Source: Bradyrhizobium forestalis (GTDB lineage: Bacteria > Pseudomonadota > Alphaproteobacteria > Rhizobiales > Xanthobacteraceae). From it: a DNA stretch of 64,000 nt. Under the pieces are notes generated by a model. It was not told where the DNA came from. It was given only the letters and a program-made list of their open reading frames with translations, and ran no database searches. Position 1 is the first letter of the stretch. Each line of letters opens with the position of its first letter. Of this stretch, positions 17,135-25,642 are shown piece after piece. The DNA lies in contig NZ_PGVG01000029.1 in assembly GCF_002795245.1 (NCBI RefSeq), forward strand, positions 1 through 64,000. The letters run 5' to 3'. The translations under genes and the position numbers were made by a program.

Positions 17135-17743
17135 TTAGCTTCCCTTGCTCACGACGCGCGTGGTGCGAGGAATCGCGACCACGGCATCATCGGCGACCAG
17201 CACGACGTCGATGCCGCGCGGAAACAGCGCTTCGTTGATATGCAGGCGCTCGAACAGGTCGAACGGCTTGACCGACGCCTGCAGCGTGGCGACCCCATCG
17301 ATGCCGGGGCCGCGCAGCTCGAAGCCGCGCCCCGAGACCAGGCTTTCGACCTGAATGATCAAAGTGGTCGAACGGTCCGGATACTCGCTCGTCCCGAGCG
17401 CAAAGCGCTCGAGCGGCGGAAGCGCCGCGCCATCGCTGATCAGCGCGAAGCTCGCGATCGAGCAATCCTGCACGACCGGCGCGCCTGTGTGAAATTTCAG
17501 CCATTTCACCACGTCCGAGCTCTCCGCCATCCGCGCTTCGAGCCAGAGCGGCGTGTCGTGATCGAACAGCGTCAGCGCGATCGCGGCTGTGCCGCGCATC
17601 ATCGTATCAGGCGCCCCCGCCATCGGCACGATGCGCTGGACCGAGCCTGGCCGCGCCATCGCGTCCATGACCGAACGAAAGGTCGATTGCGCCGACAGCA
17701 CCTTGTCGGCGAAACCCGGCGGCAGTTCCGCAATCGTGGTCAT
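17135..17743 (-). CDS. phnH: C-P lyase subunit PhnH
   Basis: 202 residues from ATG 17743, where the PhnH similarity begins (PGFADKVLSAQSTFRSVMDA, then MARPGSVQRI). Further landmarks are LFDHDTPLWLEA near residue 58, FALISDG and LGTSEYPDRSTTLI. PhnH is a PLP-transferase-fold dimer without PLP chemistry and belongs to the PhnGHIJ core. It starts 4 nt after the phnG stop. Confidence 0.94.
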   Translation of the reverse strand: MTTIAELPPGFADKVLSAQSTFRSVMDAMARPGSVQRIVPMAGAPDTMMRGTAAIALTLFDHDTPLWLEARMAESSDVVKWLKFHTGAPVVQDCSIASFALISDGAALPPLERFALGTSEYPDRSTTLIIQVESLVSGRGFELRGPGIDGVATLQASVKPFDLFERLHINEALFPRGIDVVLVADDAVVAIPRTTRVVSKGS

Positions 17744-17747
17744 GATC

Positions 17748-18203
17748 TCACCCCTCACCGCGCACCATGGTGTAGAAATCAACCTTCGTCGCGGCGGTCT
17801 CTTCTGCCGCCCGCTTGTGCCGGACCATAAGCTGCTCACGCAACGGCGCGATAACGCTGCGCTCGACCAGCCCGCCGAAATCGCGGGACTGCACCAGCGC
17901 ATCGCACAGCGCGATCAGCCGCGCCTTCTCGCCGTCGCGCCCGAGCGTGTAGCCGAACCCGACCTCGCCGCTCGCAAGCCGCACCGCCGCGCGCGACACC
18001 GTGGCTTCGCCGAGGTTGAACGGCGCACCGTCGCCGCCGACCCGGCCGCGCAGCATCACGAGGCCGTTCTCCGGCGCACGCAGATCCTGATGAGCCGGCA
18101 GGGTGAGATCGCGGAGGCGAGCGGCGATCTCGCCCGCCTCCGCGTGCGCCAGCACGGCCATCGCGGCCTTGCGCTGGGCTTGCTGGGTATTGTGCTGGGT
18201 CAC
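17748..18203 (-). CDS. phnG: C-P lyase subunit PhnG (GTG start)
   Basis: 151 residues from GTG 18203, preceded by GGTGGATCAG; this matches the usual 150-residue length and the E. coli alignment beginning near RKAAMAVLAHAEAGEIAARL. An ATG at 18269 would add 22 residues, but it lies directly at the edge of the PhnF-type operator and probably upstream of the transcription start. Family landmarks are PENGLVMLRGRVGGDGAPFN, EATVSRAAVRL, GFGYTLGRDGEKA and VDFYTMVRGEG. First gene of the phnGHIJKLMN transcript. Confidence 0.9.
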   Translation of the reverse strand: MTQHNTQQAQRKAAMAVLAHAEAGEIAARLRDLTLPAHQDLRAPENGLVMLRGRVGGDGAPFNLGEATVSRAAVRLASGEVGFGYTLGRDGEKARLIALCDALVQSRDFGGLVERSVIAPLREQLMVRHKRAAEETAATKVDFYTMVRGEG

Positions 18204-18240
18204 CTGATCCACCGCGCCTTTGACAAAACTTGCCGATTCC

Positions 18241-18266
18241 AAGTTGTCTATGATAATAGACAACTT
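18241..18266. promoter_or_regulatory. PhnF-type operator (inverted repeat)
   Basis: AAGTTGTCTA-tgataa-TAGACAACTT: perfect 10-bp arms with a 6-nt spacer between divergent phnF and phnG. The GTCTA/TAGAC cores fit the GT..TA/TA..AC pattern of HutC-type GntR regulators. Placed over the predicted -10/start region of phnG, it suits repression by PhnF. Confidence 0.8.
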
Positions 18267-18298
18267 CATACGGACGCGCCATGACTGTTTCGTGACAA
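18265..18298 (-). promoter_or_regulatory. candidate Pho box and -10 of the phnG promoter
   Basis: Read on the minus strand, TTGTCAC-gaaa-CAGTCAT (18298 to 18281) fits two PhoB half-sites of consensus CTGTCAT with 11-bp spacing, 11 of 14 positions matching. Ten bases downstream is TATGAA (18270-18265), a possible -10, which overlaps the PhnF-type operator by two bases. This arrangement would let PhoB activate and PhnF repress. Confidence 0.6.
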
Positions 18299-18331
18299 AG
18301 ATGTGATTTTCGGGCTAGGCTGACCGACGAC

Positions 18332-19063
18332 ATGAGCATGCAGGACACAGCCTCTTCGGGCGTCGCTTTGTGGCGCCTCGTCGCCGACGGCATCGAGCGC
18401 GGCATCGCCGACGGCCGCTTTGCCGCGGGCGACAAGCTGCCGGGCGAGAGGGAGATCGCCGAAACCTACCGCGACAACCGCCACACCGTGCGGCGCGCGC
18501 TGGCAGCCCTTGCCGAGCGCGGCCTGGTGCGCGCCGAGCGCGGCAGCGGAACCTATGTCGAGGCACAGAAGCTCGCTTATCCCTTGCGCTCGCGCACGCG
18601 CTTCTCCGAGATCGTCGGCGCCGAGGGGCGCGAACCGCACGGCCGGCTGATCGAGGCGAGCGATGATGTCGCGACGCGCGAGCTCGCGCGAGAACTGGGA
18701 TTGAAGACCGGCGCGCCCCTCGTGCGGATCGAAGCGATCCGGCTCGCCGACCGCACGCCGATTTGCGTGTCCACGACCTGGCTGTCGGCGGACCTGTTTC
18801 CGGATGCGGGCGCCGTGTTCGCGGCGACGCGCTCGATGACGAAACTGCTCGCACATTATGGCGTGCGCGACTATCGCCGCGGCGCGACCCGGATCACCGC
18901 CGGCATCGTCGACGCGACCGACGCCGCCCGGCTCGATCTCGCGCTGGGGCGTCCGATCCTGGTGGTCGATGCGACCGACCACGATCTCACGGGCAAGCCG
19001 CTGGTGACCAAGCATTCGCGGTTTGCTGCGGAACGGGTGGAGTTTCTGGTGGAGAACGGGTGA
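18332..19063 (+). CDS. phnF: phosphonate metabolism regulator, GntR/HutC family
   Basis: 243 residues: N-terminal winged helix (about 10-75; LPGEREIAETYRDNRHTVRR, then RGSGTYVE) and a C-terminal UTRA ligand domain (FSEIVGAEGREPHGRLIEAS, APLVRIEAIRLAD, RPILVVDATD). It is divergent from phnG with one perfect inverted repeat between the two genes, as expected for PhnF. Confidence 0.92.
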   Translation: MSMQDTASSGVALWRLVADGIERGIADGRFAAGDKLPGEREIAETYRDNRHTVRRALAALAERGLVRAERGSGTYVEAQKLAYPLRSRTRFSEIVGAEGREPHGRLIEASDDVATRELARELGLKTGAPLVRIEAIRLADRTPICVSTTWLSADLFPDAGAVFAATRSMTKLLAHYGVRDYRRGATRITAGIVDATDAARLDLALGRPILVVDATDHDLTGKPLVTKHSRFAAERVEFLVENG

Positions 19064-19084
19064 GCCTTTCGTCGAGCGGTGCGC

Positions 19085-19245
19085 TGTCTTCCCCTCTCCC
19101 CTTGTGGGAGAGGGTGGCTCGCCGCATAGCGGCGAGACGGGTGAGGGGTCTCTCTCCGCGCTCACTAACGCCTGTTGAATTCGCCGATAGAACCCCTCAT
19201 CCGGCGCTTCGCGCCACCTTCTCCCGCAAGGGGAGAAGGGAAGCG
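19085..19245. repeat. compound hairpin repeat between phnF and phnE
   Basis: CCTCTCCCC-ttgt-GGGAGAGG and CTCGCCGC-ata-GCGGCGAG stems, then a second half CCTCATCCGGCGCTTCGCGCC and CTTCTCCC-gcaa-GGGGAGAAG. Same family as 11093-11238. It lies between the convergent ends of phnF and the phnCDE transcript. Confidence 0.6.
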
Positions 19246-19261
19246 GAGCTCGTGGCTGCGA

Positions 19262-20110
19262 TCAGGCCACCGCCCTGGGCCCGATGATCGCAAACCGCAG
19301 CTTGCCGGAGATGAAATCGATCGCGGCGACCGCGACCAGGATCATCAGGATCAGGAACGACACCTTCTGCCATTCCAGCACGCGGATCTGCTCGGCGAGC
19401 TGGAGGCCGATGCCGCCGGCACCGACGATGCCGATGATGGTGGCCGAGCGGGTGTTGGATTCGATGAAATAGAGCACCTGGCCGGCGATGACGGGCAGGA
19501 CTTGCGGCAGCAGGCCGAAGCGGATCTCGTGCAGCGGGCTGCCGCCGGCGGCGCGGATGCCCTCGACCTGCTTCTGGTCGGCACCCTCGATCGCCTCCGA
19601 GAACAATTTTCCGAACGCACCGAAATCCGACACGGCGATGGCGAGCACGCCGGCGAACGGGCCGAGCCCGACCACGTTGATCCACACCAGCGCCCAGATC
19701 AGCGTATCGACGCCGCGGATCGAATCGAGGAACCGCCTGACGGGAAAGCGCAGGATGTTCGACGGCACGATGTTGCGCGCCGCCAGCAGGCTGACCGGGA
19801 GCGCGAACAGCGCCGCCAGCGTGGTGCCGAGCAGCGCGATCGACAACGTCTCGCCCAGCGCCTTCAGATAGACCGGCAGCGAGGAGCCGGGATCCGGCGG
19901 GATCATCATCAGGCTGATCCAGCCGAGCTGGCTGAGGCCGGCAAAGAAGCGCGACGGCGAGAAGTCGAGATCGACGAGGCCGTAAATAAGGATCGCGAAC
20001 GCCGCGACGATCATCGCCGGCGTTGCGAGCCGCGCCGAGGCCGGCCGGTCGAACACATCGGGGTAGCGCGCGCGCATCTCGCGCGTATCGACCTGCTGCG
20101 GCTTCGTCAC
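19262..20110 (-). CDS. phnE: phosphonate ABC transporter permease (second copy)
   Basis: 282 residues, ABC permease of the PhnE group with about six hydrophobic segments and the EAA loop ASEAIEGADQKQVEGIRAAG (here SEAIEGADQKQVEGI...). The N-terminal 50 residues are cytoplasmic before the first segment. It begins 4 nt inside the end of the upstream permease gene and is the last gene of the phnCDEE transcript; two PhnE proteins likely pair in one transporter. Confidence 0.9.
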   Translation of the reverse strand: MTKPQQVDTREMRARYPDVFDRPASARLATPAMIVAAFAILIYGLVDLDFSPSRFFAGLSQLGWISLMMIPPDPGSSLPVYLKALGETLSIALLGTTLAALFALPVSLLAARNIVPSNILRFPVRRFLDSIRGVDTLIWALVWINVVGLGPFAGVLAIAVSDFGAFGKLFSEAIEGADQKQVEGIRAAGGSPLHEIRFGLLPQVLPVIAGQVLYFIESNTRSATIIGIVGAGGIGLQLAEQIRVLEWQKVSFLILMILVAVAAIDFISGKLRFAIIGPRAVA

Positions 20111-20991
20111 GCCCGCGCCTCCTTGCCGAACAGGCGGCCGCGCAGCCAGCCGGTGGTGATGTCGATGATGAAGACGGTGACGATGATGGTGAGCAGGATG
20201 GCGCTGACGTCGGAGTAGTAGAACTTGCGGATAGCGACGACGAGCTCCTGGCCAATGCCGCCGGCGCCGACAAAGCCCATCACGGAGGCCTCACGGACGT
20301 TGATCTCGAAGCGCAGCAGCGCGTAGCTGGCATAGCCCGCAGTGACCTGCGGCACCACGGCAAATCGCATGCAGGACAACCAGCTCGCGCCGGTCGAACG
20401 GATGCCTTCGACCGGCTTCATGTCAGCGTTCTCGACAATCTCCGAGAACAGTTTTCCCAGCGCACCGGTGGAGTGGATTGCAATCGCCAGCACGCCAGCC
20501 ATTGGCCCTAGGCCGAAGGCGATGACGAAGACCAGTGCGAAGACGATGCCGGGGACGGTGCGGGCGAACTCGAGCAGACGCCGCACGATGAAGCGCAGCC
20601 AGGGGGCGGGCGAGGTGTTTTCGGCCGCGAAGAAATTCAGGCAGAATGCGAAAGTCGCGCCGATCAGCGTGCCGACATAGGAGATCAGCAGCGTCTCGCC
20701 CAGCATCTTCAGCCATTTGCGCCAGCCCCAGAGCCACTCGCCGACATCGGTCCAGACCCGCTGGCCGCTGTCGAGCGTGAGGATGCGATCGAAATAGCTG
20801 ATGAAGTTGCCGAAATAGGTGAACAGCGTGCGCAGATTCACTTCGGCGCCGATCGCGGCGAGAACCAGCGCGGCGGCAAAGATGACGGCTCCCAACAGGA
20901 GACGAAGCCGCCTGCGCGCGACCGCCTGGCGATAGGCGGCATTGAGCACGGCGAGCTGCTGCTCGGGGAGGATCGAAACCGCTGTCGTCAT
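20107..20991 (-). CDS. phnE: phosphonate ABC transporter permease (first copy)
   Basis: 294 residues, PhnE-type permease with an N-terminal membrane segment (LLLGAVIFAAALVLAAIGAE) and five further segments; EAA loop around SEIVENADMKPVEGIRSTG. The terminal segment SAILLTIIVTVFIIDITTGW is typical. It is separated from phnD by 73 nt that contain a strong hairpin. It overlaps the second permease by 4 nt. Confidence 0.91.
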   Translation of the reverse strand: MTTAVSILPEQQLAVLNAAYRQAVARRRLRLLLGAVIFAAALVLAAIGAEVNLRTLFTYFGNFISYFDRILTLDSGQRVWTDVGEWLWGWRKWLKMLGETLLISYVGTLIGATFAFCLNFFAAENTSPAPWLRFIVRRLLEFARTVPGIVFALVFVIAFGLGPMAGVLAIAIHSTGALGKLFSEIVENADMKPVEGIRSTGASWLSCMRFAVVPQVTAGYASYALLRFEINVREASVMGFVGAGGIGQELVVAIRKFYYSDVSAILLTIIVTVFIIDITTGWLRGRLFGKEARA

Positions 20992-21010
20992 CGGTCGAAA
21001 CAGGTCCGGT

Positions 21011-21044
21011 CAAAGAAAGAGCCGGGTCCTTAAGGACCCGGCTC
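21011..21044 (-). terminator. hairpin with U-rich tail between phnD and phnE
   Basis: GAGCCGGGTCCTT/AAGGACCCGGCTC (21019-21044) is a perfect 26-bp palindrome. On the minus strand it is followed by TTTCTTTG (21018-21011), so it resembles a factor-independent terminator or a partial attenuator inside the phnCDE transcript. On the plus strand no T-run follows. Confidence 0.65.
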
Positions 21045-21064
21045 CAGTGCATCGTCCTAAGAAC

Positions 21065-22000
21065 TCAGGACGCCTTCTTTTTACGCAGCGCATCGACGAA
21101 CTTGATCAGCTCGATCGTGCCATCCCAGTCCTTGGTGGTGGCGGGATGAAAACCCTTCTTCTGGCCGTCGGAGAGACGGTCGAACGCGGCCTTGTCCTTG
21201 GCCGGCGCGTCGAAGAAAGCCTTGGCGATGGCGGCCTTGGCGTCTTCCGGCAGGTCGGAGTTGTAGGCATAGGGACCGTTGATGATCGGCGCCGACTTGT
21301 GGATGATGCGGAAATCATCCTTCTTCATCGCCGAGCCGTCGGCGTTCTTCAGCATGCCCTTGGTCAGCATCTGCGCCAGCGTGGAATCGTCGTCGCTGGT
21401 CCACTGGTTGGCGGCGACGTCGACCGTGCCCTGCGAAAGCGCCAGCATGGCGTTCTCGTGGCTGCCGGTGAAGACGACCTTGCTGAAATAGCCTTCGGCA
21501 TCGTGGATGCCCATCTTGTCGAGCTCGAAGCGCGGCACGTTGTTGCCGGAGGTCGAGTTGGGATCGACCAGGCCGAGGTTCTTGCCCTTGAGGTCGTCGA
21601 CCTTCTTGTAGGCGCTGCTCGCCTTGACGAAGAACACGGAGTAGTAGCCGGTCGAGCCGTCGGCGTTGATGTCGTTGGCGAAGGCGTCGGTCTTGACGCC
21701 GGTCAGGCGGGCGCGGGCGAACGAGGCCGAGCCGTAGCTCGCGATCTGGATGTTGCCGGCGCGCTGGCCTTCGATGACAGCGGCGTAGTCGTTGGCGATG
21801 CGCAGCGTGACCTTCACGCCCAGCTCCTTGGAGAGATAGCTCACGAACGGCGCCCAGCGCTCGGTGACGCCGGAGGCGTTCTCGGCCGGGACGACCGCAA
21901 AGGTCAGCTCGGGATATTTGGCCTTCCAATTTTCCGCGGAGGCGGAGGCCGTGAGCGCGAGCGCGGCGGCGCCGGCAAGAATGAATCTGCGAGTGATCAT
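21065..22000 (-). CDS. phnD: phosphonate ABC transporter substrate-binding protein
   Basis: 311 residues from ATG 22000; signal peptide MITRRFILAGAAALALTASA defines the start. PhnD landmarks are LTFAVVPAENASGVTERWAP, the NDYAAVIEGQRAGNIQIASY region with conserved YGSASFA, GLVDPNSTSGNNVPRFEL and DVAANQWTSDDD. It binds phosphonate in the periplasm. Ends in KKK-rich text. It sits between phnC (62 nt) and phnE. Confidence 0.93.
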   Translation of the reverse strand: MITRRFILAGAAALALTASASAENWKAKYPELTFAVVPAENASGVTERWAPFVSYLSKELGVKVTLRIANDYAAVIEGQRAGNIQIASYGSASFARARLTGVKTDAFANDINADGSTGYYSVFFVKASSAYKKVDDLKGKNLGLVDPNSTSGNNVPRFELDKMGIHDAEGYFSKVVFTGSHENAMLALSQGTVDVAANQWTSDDDSTLAQMLTKGMLKNADGSAMKKDDFRIIHKSAPIINGPYAYNSDLPEDAKAAIAKAFFDAPAKDKAAFDRLSDGQKKGFHPATTKDWDGTIELIKFVDALRKKKAS

Positions 22001-22062
22001 GGTACCCTCTTCATCGGTTGGGGGTCGGTTGACGCAAAGACTTGCAACAAAACAGGCGCGGC

Positions 22063-22863
<801 letters not shown>

Positions 22864-22961
22864 GCAGGGCTCCAGAGTAGCTGGAGCCAACCGCTAACGC
22901 CCGCGCTTAACACTTGTGTGACACGCGCGTTGCGGTGCGGCGATCCTACACACCTCATCCC

Positions 22962-22990
22962 CTGTCATCTCGGCGTCATGACATCGTCAT
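22962..22990 (+). promoter_or_regulatory. candidate triple Pho box
   Basis: CTGTCAT-ctcg-GCGTCAT-gaca-TCGTCAT: three half-sites at 11-bp spacing, the first identical to the PhoB consensus CTGTCAT and the others 5 of 7. It lies 46 bp before the transferase ATG in the region divergent to phnC. PhoB control of phn genes is established in other bacteria. Confidence 0.68.
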
Positions 22991-23036
22991 CAAGCCGCTC
23001 GAAGAGAGACCCCCGCCCTCGCAATTCGGATGCAAC

Positions 23037-23708
23037 ATGGCCGCCAAAGCTCTTTCGGTTGAGCCGACCATCGATCCCTCGGCCAAACTGCATGAGACCA
23101 GGCTCGGCGCCTATACCGAGGTCGGCGCGCGCACGATCCTGCATGAAGTGGCGATGGGCGATTACTCCTATGTCGTGAACGATTCGCAGATCACCTACAC
23201 CACCATCGGAAAGTTCTGCTCGATCGCGGCGATGACGCGCATCAATCCCGGCAACCATCCGATGCACCGCGCGACACAAGCGCACTTCACCTACCGCTCC
23301 AGCGCCTATTTCGAAGGCGAGAGCGACGACGCCGAATTCTTCGACTGGCGGCGACAGCATCATGTTCATATCGGCCACGACGTCTGGATCGGCCATGGCG
23401 CGATCGTATTGCCGGGCCGTAACATCGGCACCGGTGCGGTGATCGCCGCCGGCGCCATCGTCACCAAGGACGTGCCGGCCTACACCATCGTCGCCGGCAA
23501 TCCGGCCCGGATCGTGCGGCGGCGGTTCTCGGAGGAGGTCGCGGGGCGCCTCGCGAAGCTCGCCTGGTGGGATTGGGATCACGACAAATTGCGCGAGGCG
23601 CTGCCCGATTTCCGCAAGCTCGGGATTGAAGATTTTCTTTCGACATACGAAGCACGGGCGAGCTCTCTCACCAGTTCTCCTGCCAACAGACGAAGCGCGG
23701 TCGCGTGA
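23037..23708 (+). CDS. phosphonate-locus hexapeptide-repeat transferase (TIGR03308-like)
   Basis: 223 residues from ATG 23037. The middle and C-terminal parts form a left-handed beta helix of hexapeptide repeats, with LGAYTEVGARTILHEVAMGD near residue 22, VHIGHDVWIGHGAIVLPG near 110, GTGAVIAAGAIVTKDVPAYT near 135 and PARIVRRRF. The pattern resembles xenobiotic acetyltransferases, and a version is recurrently found in phn loci (TIGR03308). The acceptor is unknown; acetylation of aminoalkylphosphonates, as for PhnO, is one possibility. Its stop overlaps the GTG of the second phnM. Confidence 0.85.
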   Translation: MAAKALSVEPTIDPSAKLHETRLGAYTEVGARTILHEVAMGDYSYVVNDSQITYTTIGKFCSIAAMTRINPGNHPMHRATQAHFTYRSSAYFEGESDDAEFFDWRRQHHVHIGHDVWIGHGAIVLPGRNIGTGAVIAAGAIVTKDVPAYTIVAGNPARIVRRRFSEEVAGRLAKLAWWDWDHDKLREALPDFRKLGIEDFLSTYEARASSLTSSPANRRSAVA

Positions 23709-24898
23709 CAGACATATTCCTTGAAGGCGGCCGGGCCCTGATCGGCGCCGAACTGGTCGAAGCCTCCCTTCTCGTGTCCGGAACGGATATTGCAGAGGTC
23801 GATGCTTCGCGCGGCCGTGCGCGGCTGGCGATCGATGCCCGCGACCTGCTGGTGCTGCCCGGCATCGTCGATCTGCACGGCGATGCCTTCGAGCGGCAGA
23901 TGATGCCGCGCGCCGGTGTCGATTTTCCGATCGACGTCGCGCTCGCCGACAGCGACCGCCAGGCGATCAGCAACGGCATCACAACCGTCTTCCACGCCAC
24001 GACCTGCTCGTGGGAGCCGGGCCTGCGCAGCGCCGACAATGCGCGCGCGCTGATGGAAGCGATCGAGCGGCAGCGTCCGCAGTTCGCCGCCGACGCCCGC
24101 TTCCATCTGCGGCACGAGATCTACAATCTCGACGCCGAGGCCGAGATCAGCCAGTGGCTCGCCGAGGGCCGCGTCGACCTGTTCGCCTTCAACGACCACA
24201 TGGACGGCACCGTCGCCGACATGGCCAAGCCCCGCAAGCGCAACCGCATGGTGGAGCGCACGGGGCTGTCAGCTGAGGATTTCGACCGGCTGGTCGGACA
24301 CATCGTGTCGCGCGCTGCGGATGTGCCGGCTTCTGTGTCGCGGCTCGCGGCGGCGGCCCGCGCCGCCGAGGTGCGGATGCTTTCACATGACGATGCGACG
24401 CCAGCGGTGCGTCAGGCGTTTCGCGATCTCGGCGCGATGATCGCCGAATTCCCGATCAACGAGGAGACTGCGCGGGCGGCGGCAAGCCATGGCGATGCCA
24501 TCGTCTACGGCGCGCCGAATGTTGTGCGCGGCGGCAGCCACACCGGCTGGACCAGGGCATCCGACATGATCGCCAAGGGGCTCTGCTCGGTGCTGGCGTC
24601 GGACTATTACTATCCCGCACAGCTGCTCGCCGCGTTCCGCCTCGCCGCCGATGGCGTGGTGCCGCTGGCACAGGCCTGGGATCTGGTCTCCGCCGGCCCC
24701 GCGCGCGCGACGGGCCTCACCGATCGCGGCGAGATCGCGGAAGGACGCCGCGCCGACATCCTGCTCGTCGACGACAGCGTGCGATTGCGGCCGCGGATCA
24801 TTGCTGTGATATCGGGCGGCAAGCTCGTGCATCTCACCGATGCGGCACGGCTGCTCACTGCTGTGGCGGCGCCGCGCGAGGCTGTCGCGGCGGCATAA
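23705..24898 (+). CDS. phnM: second PhnM-type phosphonate metabolism hydrolase
   Basis: 397 residues from GTG 23705 (GTGA overlap with the transferase stop). Amidohydrolase-superfamily relative of PhnM: LPGIVDLHGDAFERQMMPRA near residue 51, SNGITTVFHATTCSWEPG near 89, LRHEIYNLDAEAE, MLSHDDATPAVR near 225, YGAPNVVRGGSHTGW and LASDYYYPAQLL. It lacks the SLMDHTPGQ.QF motif of the first PhnM and has FNDHMDGTV near 162 instead. The fold and metal sites look intact, so it is likely active, perhaps on a related substrate. Confidence 0.85.
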   Translation: MTDIFLEGGRALIGAELVEASLLVSGTDIAEVDASRGRARLAIDARDLLVLPGIVDLHGDAFERQMMPRAGVDFPIDVALADSDRQAISNGITTVFHATTCSWEPGLRSADNARALMEAIERQRPQFAADARFHLRHEIYNLDAEAEISQWLAEGRVDLFAFNDHMDGTVADMAKPRKRNRMVERTGLSAEDFDRLVGHIVSRAADVPASVSRLAAAARAAEVRMLSHDDATPAVRQAFRDLGAMIAEFPINEETARAAASHGDAIVYGAPNVVRGGSHTGWTRASDMIAKGLCSVLASDYYYPAQLLAAFRLAADGVVPLAQAWDLVSAGPARATGLTDRGEIAEGRRADILLVDDSVRLRPRIIAVISGGKLVHLTDAARLLTAVAAPREAVAAA

Positions 24899-24916
24899 AT
24901 TGGTTATGCTGAGGCG

Positions 24917-25642
24917 ATGACAGGTTTTCCCCGCTACGCGATCTATTTTGCCGCAGGCAGCAACAGCGCCCTCTCCCGCTTCGGCGCCGCGCTGCTCGGC
25001 TACGACGCTTACACCGGCGACGAGGTGCCGTTCCCGCGCGAGGCGCTGCAAATTGCTGCCGATTGGCGCGACGTCAGCGCCGATCCCCGCAAATACGGCT
25101 TTCACGCCACGCTGAAGGCGCCCATGGCGTTAGCATCAGGCAACACCGAAACGGAGCTGGTCGCAGCCTGCGCGGCTTTCGCCGGTAAGACACGACCGAT
25201 TCCGGTCATCCGTCCGGTCGTCGATGTCATCAGCGGCTTCATTGCGGTCATTCCAGCCGAGCCGGTCGGCGCACTTCAAGAGCTCGCTGCCGATTGCGTC
25301 CGCGATTTCGATTGCTTTCGCGCCGAGCTGACCGCTGAGGATCGGGCACGGCGCAGGCCGGAGAAGCTGAGCGAGCGACAACGAGAGTACCTCGACCGCT
25401 GGGGCTATCCTTACGTGATGGAGGAATTCCGTTTTCACATGACGCTGACGGGACGGCTGGACGCGGAGCGGCGCGGGCCGATCCTTCAGATGTTGCGGGC
25501 GCGGTTTGCGGCGCTTCGTCTCGATACGCTGGCGATCGACCGCCTCGCCCTGTTCAAGCAGGATGATGCCAAGGTGCGCTTCCGCATTGTCGGCGAGTGG
25601 GCTTTGGCACGGGCGGATCTCAGCGCCAGCTCACCAGATTGA
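24917..25642 (+). CDS. DUF1045/TIGR03223 phosphonate-locus protein, 2H phosphoesterase-like
   Basis: 241 residues. The family is known from phosphonate loci, without a demonstrated activity that I know of. Two HxT motifs are visible: GFHATLKAPM (H63, T65) and FHMTLTGRL (H174, T176), each next to a hydrophobic strand, as in the 2H phosphoesterase superfamily (RNA ligase-like cyclic phosphodiesterases). The spacing of about 110 residues also fits. The gene is 18 nt behind the second phnM, with ribosome site GAGG. Inference: a cyclic phosphodiesterase that could hydrolyse 5-phosphoribosyl 1,2-cyclic phosphate in place of PhnP. Confidence 0.82.
   Translation: MTGFPRYAIYFAAGSNSALSRFGAALLGYDAYTGDEVPFPREALQIAADWRDVSADPRKYGFHATLKAPMALASGNTETELVAACAAFAGKTRPIPVIRPVVDVISGFIAVIPAEPVGALQELAADCVRDFDCFRAELTAEDRARRRPEKLSERQREYLDRWGYPYVMEEFRFHMTLTGRLDAERRGPILQMLRARFAALRLDTLAIDRLALFKQDDAKVRFRIVGEWALARADLSASSPD

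Noticed and set aside
18266..19165. 299-codon minus-strand frame opposite phnF
   Set aside because: PhnF has helix and UTRA motifs on the plus strand; the opposite frame has none.
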